NCBI GenBank assembly: GCA_037074705.1
Contig: CM073591.1
Span: 164,266,032 to 164,330,031, forward strand
Direction: 5' to 3'
Source: Zhengitettix transpicula
Lineage: Eukaryota > Arthropoda > Insecta > Orthoptera > Tetrigidae
Length of the DNA: 64,000 bases
Shown here: one piece after another, positions 39,450-47,689 of the stretch
Position numbering within the stretch: the stretch's first letter is position 1
Layout of the letters: the number at the start of each line of letters is the position of its first letter
Program-made: the position numbers and the translations under genes
The notes under the pieces: model-generated
Told to the model about the DNA's origin: nothing
The model's input: only the letters and a program-made list of their open reading frames with translations
The model's database searches: none

Positions 39450-39925
39450 AAATGGAAGGTGGTGTTTAAACGTGGCCGTGAAAACGTCCAAGATAATCCA
39501 CACGAAGGACGTCTGAAAAGTGCAACCACGCCTGAAAACACGATATGATTTTGGAAGAGCGACATACGATGGCGTGTAAAATTGGTTATGTTGTAGAGGT
39601 ATAAAAAGAACGCGTACATTACACTCTGCAAGAGGAATTGCACATGAAAAATCTTTGCGCGGGATTTGGATGCCGCACTTGCTCTCTATGGATCAAAAAT
39701 GCTTTCTGACGACACTTTTCCAACATTTCTTGGCCTGTTTTATGAAAATCAAGAGTGATTTTCTGCGTCAATACAATGGATGAAACGTGGATTCGCCATT
39801 TACACACCAGAATCAAATACTCGGTGTAGTTGATCGAAATTTGTTCTTCAGATCCGTGGAAAGGGAAGACTGCCATCGGCGGTATTGGTCATGGCATCGG
39901 TTTTAACGGATTATGTTAGAAAAAG
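39450..39925 (+). pseudogene. mariner transposase pseudogene
   Basis: Frames shift repeatedly, but ordered mariner blocks can be read. These include FKRGRENVQDNPHEGRLKSA (normally GRESVEDDPRSGRPST) and an LQEELHMKNLCA block (LxMRKVCARWVP). CVNTMDETWIRHLHTRIK has the first catalytic Asp in the DETW motif, and PSAVLVMASV stands for PSAGKVMASVFWD. The C-terminal part is cut off where a tRNA-like unit begins. Confidence 0.8.
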
Positions 39926-39928
39926 CTT

Positions 39929-40000
39929 AACCGGTCCGGGAATCGAACCCAGGAGCTCCTCTAATGCAGTGCTCTAACCACTGAGCTATCCGTGCCGGTT
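39929..40000 (-). repeat. tRNA-like unit with pol III boxes
   Basis: The - strand has TAGCTCAGTGGTTAGAGC (A box) and GGGTTCGATTCCCGG (B box and T arm). Outer hexamers AACCGG and CCGGTT pair, and TTTTT follows within about 10 bp. No anticodon stem forms and five extra bases precede the D arm, so it is not a functional tRNA. It looks like a SINE head or tRNA relic. Confidence 0.65.
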
Positions 40001-40269
40001 TTTTGGGGATGCAAAAGGAATTCTATTGATCGTCTATCTTGTAAAAATCTAATACCATAAATGGGGATAATTATTCTAAACTTCTAAAGATATTGATCGC
40101 AAAAATTCGTAAAAAAAATACCACGCTTGCAGAAAAATAAATAATTTTCTATCAGCTCTATGCACCTGCCCACAGAAGCATCTTAGCTATGGGAAAACTG
40201 ACAGTGCAGTTTTGAAATGTTAAGTGTCTCCCTCAAGTTTCGATCTCTTCCGAAATTTCCTAGTCCCCC

Positions 40270-40432
40270 AGTTCCGCCCCCCCCCCTTTTTGTAGTAATA
40301 GGCTACATGTAATTAATCCACGTGGTGGCAACTGTCCTTTAATAGCAAGGGAAGGGATTTGAAAGGAGGCACGCGGAAGGCTAGAGGAAGGTAGCTATGG
40401 GTTAACTAGGACCCCCGTTTTTCCCCATTGGC
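40270..40432 (-). repeat. Second copy (3' part) of the retroposon at 19.8-20.3 kb
   Basis: The reverse complement contains CTACCTTCCTCTAGCC, CAAATCCCTTCC, TGCTATTAAAGG, CGTGGATTA and CATGTAGCCT, in the same order as the + strand copy at 20.2-20.3 kb. Here it ends in poly-A followed by poly-G. Confidence 0.75.
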
Positions 40433-40569
40433 CAACGTTTTTCATCCGATCAAGAAGAAATTGCGACTGTCGGCGGGTACCTTGCAACACTTATGGCAAA
40501 ATACTGCAGAAACTGGATAATGAAACTGGAACACCGCTGGATGAAATGCATTTAATATTAAAAGTCATT

Positions 40570-40762
40570 ATTATTAATAAAAAAGATAGCCAAATACAGG
40601 CAAAATAAGTGATAATATAAATACCACAAAGCGAGTGCAGTTGTGTCGCTCTAGGCTCTTCTTAGCACCTGAAGAAAGGGACAAAGATCCCAGAAACGTT
40701 GTGTGGTATTTATATTATCACTTATTTGGTCTGTATTTGGCTATCTTTTTTATTAATAATTT
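40570..40762. repeat. Foldback element, family B, with hammerhead-like core
   Basis: The arms ATTAATAAAAAAGATAGCCA ... AAGTGATAATATAAATACCA and TGGTATTTATATTATCACTT ... TGGCTATCTTTTTTATTAAT are near-exact complements. The + strand core at 40669-40700 reads CTGAAGA, a hairpin GGGA CAAAGA TCCC, then GAAACGTT. Confidence 0.85.
40669..40700 (+). ncRNA. Hammerhead-ribozyme-like core (family B)
   Basis: All invariant core bases are present: CTGA-A-GA and GAAA, with ACGTT following. Helix II has four pairs (GGGA/TCCC). Flanks GCAC (5') and GTGT (3') pair over four positions as helix I. This is the best-preserved copy in the window. Confidence 0.55.
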
Positions 40763-42035
40763 TCAGTCTGACATAAAAAAAATTCATATAAAGGTAATTA
40801 TGTTGAAAAATAGAACTATTTTGAAAACATTTACTGTAATTTTCACTATCAGGTCGAGAATTTCTCAGACTACTCTCGTATATAATTTTATGAAAGTGAA
40901 AACGCCGGTATTGTAGATGTGTGTTGAAAAATAATTTTAGATAAATTTAGGATATACCCGCGGAGAAAGTAATGTCTGAAGCATCCTCAATAGTGGCAAG
41001 TTGAATTATCCTGCGGCGTTCAGGTCTAAGAAACATTGTAGTGCAGGATACAATACAAGCTACCACAGTGCAAAAATCAGATAACTAATGATGTTGGAAG
41101 TTTTGTGGTATGAAGAAAACCTAGATAATATCCCTCCGGGACAGGCTGAACAACGAATGGTTGCAGACTCGTGCCTCTGCTCTGAACATAGCCTCTTCTC
41201 TCATTTCTCTCGCGCATATCATCACTTCGTATGATTTAATAGTGTTTCTATTCTCACAAAATTAACCTAATTCAGGTAATAAAACACCATAAAACATCTA
41301 TCTATGAATTACAGTAAGTCTACCTACATTCTATGGTATTTTATGCTATATCTAATGCTAATAATGAATTAATGTAATACGGTGGGAAAATAGTTTGCAT
41401 AATTTGTTACTATTGAAATTTATTAACTGTAATATAGGAATTTATTAAATACGTATAATAGTAATGAGCCATTTAAATTTATTCCGATTTATTCTTGTTT
41501 GCATAATTATTCACTTTGATTTAAAATTGTGGGTGCCTGAATGACTGTGATTTCATGAGCCTTATTTATCACAAAGAGTGTTAATTATTTGATATATGCT
41601 ACTCAATGTGTGATGATGATAATTTTGAATGTTTTTTTTTTAAATTGTATGATGCTATTATTTGGAACTACACACAATCTAATAATACTTTTGTGAATAA
41701 TAAATTTTGTATGGAGTCTGAAGAATTGCCCTCATATAATAATTCATCGCTAATAAATGCTTAAAATATTCAATGTAATCTAATTTCATGTATATATTAT
41801 GCAATTCAACATAATTATAACATTATATGTGGCCGACTATCTATTATTCAATTCATTGTATTAGCCATATGAATGCTTGTAGTCATTTTCTAATTATATT
41901 CTAAAGTTACGAATTTAGCACTATGTTTGGAAGTGCGTCATATTGTTTTATTACTGATAAGTAACTAAACGAATACCACCGTGTTAAAAACTAAAGCTCG
42001 TAAACATTATCAAGTGGTTCAGTATCCAAGGGAAA
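40763..42035. other. Intronic, no gene seen
   Basis: A+T-rich; I recognise nothing in it. Confidence 0.4.
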
Positions 42036-42039
42036 GTTT

Positions 42040-42120
42040 GGCAACATTTTCTTTAAGCCTGAGTTTTAAAGTTCGTTTGATTTGTCCAATATAACAACCC
42101 TTACATTCCATTTTTTAAAA
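42040..42120 (-). pseudogene. Penelope-like GIY-YIG remnant (second)
   Basis: The - strand reads MECKGC then YIGQIKRTLKLRLKE. This is the C-x-x-C ... YIGQTKRTLKTRxKEH block of the GIY-YIG domain of Penelope-like elements, with a small deletion between the Cys pair and YIG. Only this short block is recognisable. Confidence 0.6.
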
Positions 42121-42639
42121 CTACATTGTTTTTATCATTTGTAACGTGACGTCTTTTTTCAGGCGGAATAAAATATTCGGGGCAGCTTATGTAGCTATAG
42201 TGCTATTTTTTTCGAAAAAAATTTTTTAGTCATAATACATCGTTTCCTCCCGGTATTTATTTCGCAAGGAATCTTAAATGAGTCTGTTTTATACCCAATT
42301 TCAAAATATCTCTTCATACAATTTAACCACTTCTGAAACCAGTATTTTACAGAGTTTTCTGCGCATCAAGAAGCTTTTTTCATTAGGTACATAGATCCCA
42401 ATTGTAACTTATATTCCGAATTTTACGTTTGTAGCTTCAATAGTTTAGGCTCTGTGTTGGTATATTTTTTCCAATATATTAAAAATAATAAGCAAACGGG
42501 CTGAACTCTTCATTGGCTATATATAGTTATATTTTTTACAATCGTGATGTTCGCAATAATATGTGCGTTGCTTTAGAGGATTAATTGACGGTTTCGTGTT
42601 CATGCTGCGTTACAATGTTATTTGCTGACAATCATGCGC

Positions 42640-43177
42640 CAAGTGTTACTACTTGTAATCCTGTTAAGAGCGGGAAGCGCGGGCGTCTGCAGAGATGTGA
42701 CTCACCGCGGGTCATTCGCTCCAGATCGTCTCCCCCGAGGTTTTCGGAAGTCAGGACAGCGGTTCCTTGTCTTCACCGCGACGCGTTTATGAGCTAGCGT
42801 AATAACCTTTCCTTAGCAGTTTTGATTCGGACTCTTCAAATGGACATAAATGTAGTTCTTAATCTCGAGTGATCGATCGAGGCAATTGTCAAAGGTTTAA
42901 ACTGAGAACACTCGAAAGCACGTCGTAATTTTTTTTAATTGGAGTTAACCCTTATTAATTGCACCGGTGACCGATTTTTATAACGTGTGTTAAACAGTTA
43001 CCTGGTGGTTGTGACTCAACGAAACGCCTCCGCTCTCTGTTATTCCCTGAATGACTCAACTTATACGAATAAAATAAGGTGTTAAATTATGCGCCTTTGA
43101 AGAAAAGCGTCGAGTTTGAGTAGTGGTTTAGAAATCAATATTTGAGGTTTTTTCCGTAGTAGGATCGTCGCACTCAC
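42640..43177. other. CpG-rich region with a second possible - strand splice donor
   Basis: From 42640 to 42790 CpG density is high. On the - strand a good donor (CGCG followed by GTGAGTCA) occurs near 42692, just after an ATG ACC CGC start in the same phase as the signal-peptide exon. It may be an alternative or non-coding first exon of the Ly6 gene. No signal peptide is encoded there. Confidence 0.3.
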
Positions 43178-43232
43178 CCGCGCACAGAAGCACGACTAGG
43201 CCTGCGAAGAGCGGCCGTCGACTGTGGCCCAT
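43178..43232 (-). CDS. Ly6/uPAR protein, first coding exon (signal peptide)
   Basis: ATG at 43232-43230 opens MGHSRRPLFAGLVVLLCA, an n-region with two Arg followed by a hydrophobic core. The exon ends one base into a codon at a strong GTGAGTG donor. Exon 2 starts with two bases in the matching phase, giving ...LCAVPGGIGLQCYKC, with a plausible cleavage site before LQC. The ATG context (GGGAGCATGG) is good. The joining over 35 kb is inferred from phase and protein logic. Confidence 0.8.
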
Positions 43233-43345
43233 GCTCCCTCCTCGACGGCCAGGCCAGCACTGCGCCTCTCTAGTCGCAGTCACAGTCACGCAGCTACAGC
43301 TGGCCAGCGCGCCACGTCACGCGTCGTATGGACTCTGTCCGACAC
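43233..43345 (-). promoter_or_regulatory. CpG-rich 5' region of the Ly6 gene
   Basis: The 110 bp upstream of the ATG is the most G+C- and CpG-rich stretch around (GGCGCGCTGGCCAGC, CCGTCGAGGAGGG). It probably holds the 5' UTR and core promoter. No TATA box is evident. Confidence 0.45.
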
Positions 43346-43526
43346 AATCATCACGTATCTACAAATTCATTACTTTGGAATAATTACTTTTGTTTCTCAT
43401 TTACTGTTAGATTAAACTGAAGGAAAAGGAATTAAGAAGCTAGATAAAAAAATTCTCAGGCCTTGCATCAATATTAAAAATTATAATAATCTGACTTATT
43501 TTTAAATGAATGAGAAAAACAGTAAT

Positions 43527-44484
43527 CTATTAGTCAGAAAAAATATTTTCAAATTTAAAACATATTTAACAAACGCAACGTTTCATCCCTAATTGGAATT
43601 TCTTTAATAATCTTTGCATTCTTCATCTAAAATTTTTAGGATAAACAGTTCTTGGGTTTCCGCCCAGGTTAAAGTAAGCTTAAGCCATGACGATCCGATC
43701 TTTCACTTCACTTCACTTGAGAAAGATGGCAGAGTACGCCATCGAAACGTCGTGGCTTAAGCTTACGGGTATCCGGGTGGTAACCTAAGAAATGTTTATC
43801 CAGAATATACACTGGGAAAATGTCAAATGTTAGCTAAAATTTTGACATTATACCAATCGAAATGTTTTTTTTAAAAAAAAGAAAATGTATGGACACAACT
43901 GAATAATTTTGAACGTTGTTCAGTTGACTCCAAACATATTTATTTTTTTTAAAAAAAACAATTTGGATGAGCAATATGAAAACATTTTCGCTGAAGAATG
44001 GAAATATTATTCCAGATTTATGAGCGAAATGTTACAAACTATATCCAATGTTTAGGCCATTATTGTAAAAATGACACTAATAATTTAAGTAAACTTTATG
44101 ATTCCTTATTATTGTAATATTTTTGTTGTATCATATAATTTTTTTATTACCACTGTTATTTTAAAATTCAATAATACTCTTAAGAGCGGTGTCAATAAAT
44201 AACAAGTCACTTCGACCACAACGTGGGTACAAACCGCCCGTTGGAATTTTAAATAAGTCTAGATTATCAAATAGGAAATTGTCAATAATACTCTAAAAAT
44301 TATATTTATACATAATTGTATTAAAAATTATCATGTTTGTGTAAGACTTTTCCTCCTCAAAATTTTTTAGATAACTGAATTTAATTAGAATTGTACATCA
44401 GAAGAGGGCCCAATTAGGGATGAAACGTTGTGTTTGTAAAATATAATGTTGTAAATTTGATAATAAAATTTTCTGACTAATAGG
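43527..44484. repeat. Large foldback element (0.96 kb) with hammerhead-like core, carrying a nested foldback
   Basis: The ends CTATTAGTCAGAAAA and TTTTCTGACTAATAG are exact complements. Inner arms continue to AACGTTTCATCCCTAATT on the left and GGGATGAAACGTTG on the right. The right core (44399-44429, +) is CAGAAGA, a CCC AATTA GGG hairpin, GAAACGTT. The left core (43606-43577, -) is decayed. A second foldback (43630-43805) lies inside it near the left end. Confidence 0.8.
43630..43805. repeat. Nested foldback with hammerhead-like core
   Basis: The arms GTAAGCTTAAGCCATGACG and CGTCGTGGCTTAAGCTTAC are complementary, as are TTCTTGGGTTTCCGCCC and its partner at 43775-43805. The centre (43717-43751, +) has TTGAGAA, a perfect six-pair hairpin GATGGC AGAGTAC GCCATC, then GAAACGTC. 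Flanks CAC and GTG pair. Confidence 0.8.
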
Positions 44485-44785
44485 CTGGTGTTTTCACAGA
44501 AATTAAGAAGTGTTAACAATAAACAACATGGAACGATAATGATAATTTCGTCTGCATAGTTTAGTCCTTTTTAATAATAAAATAATTTTTTTTATGAATT
44601 TGAATACATTTACTGCAGAGAGCGATGGCAGTTACCGCTTACGAACAAAATATAATAAAACGAGTCTCGTTTCCTGTAAAATAAACGTTAATAATACAAC
44701 TTTTAACGACCAAATAACTGTGCGATGATAAATGTGAAAACTTTATCGTTGAACGAGAACATTTAATCTAAAAAATATTTTTATT

Positions 44786-45375
44786 ATGTGTTCTGTCTAC
44801 TGGAAGGCCTTTGGACTAAGTTACCTTCTCCATCTTGCCCTGTCCTTAGCTTCTACCTTCATAACCCAATACATTAATTTTTCTTCCTTCAAGTCTTCTT
44901 GTTGCTGCACTCATCTTCCACGGCCTGGAAGTCCATTCAGGTGTCTTTGGGTAATGTACTGTAAACAATTTCACCTTAGGAAGGCTGTGATCAAGTTAGC
45001 CTTTTTATTAAAAACTGCAGTCAAAATCGATTTGTTCTCTTTACTCTTCTTAGAACATCTTCATTATTTAACCATATCAGTCCACTTTAATCTTCTTAGA
45101 ACATCTTCATTATTTAACCATATCAGTCCACTTTAATTTTTTTTCAGTGCTACTCCAACACCACATTTCAAAACTTTCCAGGTACAATTCTCCCTCATTA
45201 TTGATGCCCATGTCTCTGATCCGTACAAAACCCTGTTCCATATTTACTATACTGTGTTCCTTCACAATTCTAGATTCTATTTGCTTATCATTAGAGCTCT
45301 TTTCTTGTTGGATGTTGTCTTGGCCCTTGCGATTCGTGACTTTTGAGTATGGCAAGCTCTGTTTCTTAGCCTACT
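44786..45375 (-). pseudogene. Non-LTR retrotransposon (LINE) 3' coding remnant
   Basis: The - strand contains LESFEMWCWSSTEKKLKWTD followed by MVK, and upstream a broken MEQGF.RIRDMGI. These correspond to the post-RT LYGSETWTL ... LEAFEMWCWR+M.KI.WTDRV block common in insect LINEs. Stops and a 46 bp direct duplication (45045-45090 and 45091-45136) interrupt it. Later text (HSLPK..LFTVHYPKTPEWT) is consistent with the family's C-terminus. Confidence 0.7.
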
Positions 45376-46306
45376 CCTGAAGACGTTGACATTCTGTGGA
45401 ACGTTTTAAAAATTCTTGTGTAAACTTCGTGTTGACAATCTGTTACCGATTTATTTAAAAATGAAATCTTCCTAACATCTGGTTTTTCTTGTAAAGATAA
45501 ATAGAAACGAGAGAGTTCAATGCTTGGCTGTATTTCCATTTTGCATTCGAGTCTTTCATTTACCATCTAGTATTCCTCGTTTCTTCGAAGCAACAAAAAT
45601 GAGCGTTTTTACCCTAATTCGTATCCTAACCGAAGTGTTCTATGCGGCGTTTATACGCAAAAACAGTTACTCTTGCTGGTTTTGATGATTGAGTTCGAAT
45701 CGAGAATATGTTCGGCCTTTTTTTATCGGACAAACTCGAATTTTCTCCATGACGAAGTTTATAAAAAGGGAGAAATATGCGATACGCACGAAATGTAAAT
45801 ACAAAATACAGTTGAAGTTCACCTTCTCCTACAGATGTTCATTATGGTCTCGTGCAGACGATTAGAACATTAAAAATTCCACATATTGAGGCCTTGATAT
45901 AATTACGCGACTGGATAGAGATTAAGAAACAGAACGTTAAGGTAATAATGCGCTTCCTTCGAAAATACTTTTGGGGGTGAATAATGTAAGACCTTCATGG
46001 TCTGATTTGAAGTACTGACGGAGCCCCAAGAATTTATTCAGAGTTTATTTAATTTCGCTAAGCTATGTTCTGTGTACTGGACCGCATACAATGGAAGCTT
46101 ATACAAATAAAATACCTCACTAAGCACAAATATGTGCAGGGAGAGGTAGAAAGGTCCATATTTCAAAGGTTAGTAAAAAAAACAAAGAAATTAAGACTCA
46201 GGTGGAATTGATTAATTTATAAAAACTCCATTAAATGTCTTACAATAGAGCCTTACGGCTAAATATATGCATGAATTATACACAAAATTATTAAAAACTG
46301 TCCAGC

Positions 46307-46337
46307 CTGAAGAGACCCTAAAAGAGGACGAAACGTC
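46307..46337 (+). ncRNA. Hammerhead-ribozyme-like core (46.3 kb)
   Basis: CTGAAGA, then GACCCTAAAAGAGGAC with CCT/AGG pairing, then GAAACGTC. The flank C-G and G-U pairs start helix I. It is followed by an A/T arm and TTTTCTGACTCAAGG, similar to the right arm of the 43.5-44.5 kb element (TTTTCTGACTAATAGG). Confidence 0.45.
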
Positions 46338-46399
46338 GTAAAAAAAATTTTTTTTGTTAATAAATATAATTTTCTGACTCAAGGCCGTATATTTATTTA

Positions 46400-47264
46400 T
46401 ATTATTACAAATGTAAGATATTTCAGCATTATTACATTAAATGTTGTTGTGACATCTAATTAATGCCCTTTCTTTGAAAGGAGGATTTAAATAATATAAC
46501 TTAACATTGTTCGTGTATGTTCTTATTGAAATCATAGTCGGGGATTGATGGCATATAATAATTTAAAGATTTAACGTAGGTCATACTTCAAAATGTAAAA
46601 TCCAAAGGGTAACTGTAAGGCACATTATTTACTTCGTATACGTCCGGAAGGTATTCTTGAGGCTCTGTAATAGTAGTTCCAATTTAGCTAATTAGCATCA
46701 TACTAAATAATTAATTAAATGTATTATTGGAAATTGACTATAATATTTATGAACGTAATTAAAAACAATTGAAATAAGCAATCAAAATATTAGAGAAACT
46801 TTAAGATTGAAATATGAATGTGCATGTTTTTAGCCATATTACAAAGGTGTATGTTGAATTTCATTTTAGGAAACTGCAACTTCGTTTTTAATACTGACTA
46901 AAGGTTTGTGGTGGAAAATGCAGATGTCATTGTAGAAATTGTGGTCTCCCGCAATACAAGTTCCCCTTCTCAACACATGTCACGTTGAGAGCGTAACAAT
47001 TTCATGGAACATGACCTTTTTTTATTGACACCAAACCATAAACATGTTCATATTAAAATGTAAATAAAGGTAGAAAAAGTAAATCTATAGTAATAATAAT
47101 AACAGCGAAACGAAATACATCTTCCATGTGTCTCAGACTAAACAATAGTTTCGCAAAATAAAGCATTTCTTTACGTCTGAAAGTTTAAATTGATTAAATA
47201 AAACACACTAGCCTAATTAGGGTCCATATTTCGCCCGAAACATGTAACTTGAATAAGTCAATTC
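46400..47264. other. Intronic, no gene seen
   Basis: I recognise nothing in this stretch. Confidence 0.4.
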
Positions 47265-47683
47265 CGGTACAACACCGGTTAACCGAACCTAGGAGGGATG
47301 AAGCCATTTCGAATAACAATATTTTCGGTTAAGACATGAACATCTAATGCTACAGTATTTTGATTTGTAATGACAGTACATATTTTTTAAAGGTTTTCAA
47401 GGTCAAAAAATTGAAATATCTCTTTGTAGACTACACTTTTGTTCTTTATTAATGTTAAAATTACATTTTTAGGAATAAGTTTGTAGCATTTGAATTACTC
47501 CTTTAAAAAGTCAGTAATTTTTATTTTATTCTTGCATCCCTCCCAACGTATTCGAGCAGCGTTGTCCAGCATCGAATTATTTCCGTGCAGTCCTGTATTA
47601 TTTTTTGGCAATGTGATTTTCGGAGGCGCTTCAGATAACCCGGGTTTCTGTTGACCCGAGTTCAGTTAACCGGGGTTGTACTG
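47265..47683. mobile_element. pogo/Tigger-like MITE
   Basis: The left end CGGTACAACACCGGTTAACC and the right end GGTTAACCGGGGTTGTACTG (via CAGTTAACCGG) are inverted repeats of the CAGTACAACCCCGGTTAAC type. A TA follows the right end. The 420 bp interior has no coding potential. The family name is based on the terminal sequence only. Confidence 0.6.
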
Positions 47684-47689
47684 TATAAT

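Larger units (their letters stand above)
4400..43232 (-). other. Nested antisense gene for a secreted Ly6/uPAR three-finger protein (gene span)
   Basis: Three coding exons (43232-43178, 8222-8049, 4689-4400) join in matching phase 1-1 into 519 bases, or 172 residues plus a TAA stop. The product has an N-terminal signal peptide (MGHSRRPLFAGLVVLLCA). A mature domain then opens LQCYKC and closes with a CYCQGHLCN motif. Ten cysteines follow the signal peptide, which fits five disulfides of the insect Ly6 type. Insect members of this family are usually GPI-anchored or secreted and act in septate junctions, neuronal signalling or channel regulation. The tail after LCNN is short and only moderately hydrophobic (AMAVIFVFNAMKYI), so a GPI anchor is uncertain. 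The gene lies wholly inside one ANKFY1 intron on the opposite strand. I cannot name the Drosophila orthologue. Confidence 0.85.

Noticed and set aside
39929..40000. A real tRNA gene
   Set aside because: No anticodon stem pairs and there are five extra bases before the D arm.
43224..43415. Open + strand frame of 63 codons
   Set aside because: It overlaps the Ly6 signal-peptide exon on the other strand in a CpG-rich patch. Its composition is low-complexity (Ala, Arg, Ser) with no domain.
45375..45415. Possible further hammerhead-like core (CTGAAGACGTTGAC ... GGAACGTT)
   Set aside because: The invariant GAAA is broken to GGAA and the hairpin does not form; probably chance.
47265..47683. Full pogo/Tigger transposon with transposase
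   Set aside because: The interior is only 420 bp and has no DDE transposase; kept as a MITE.
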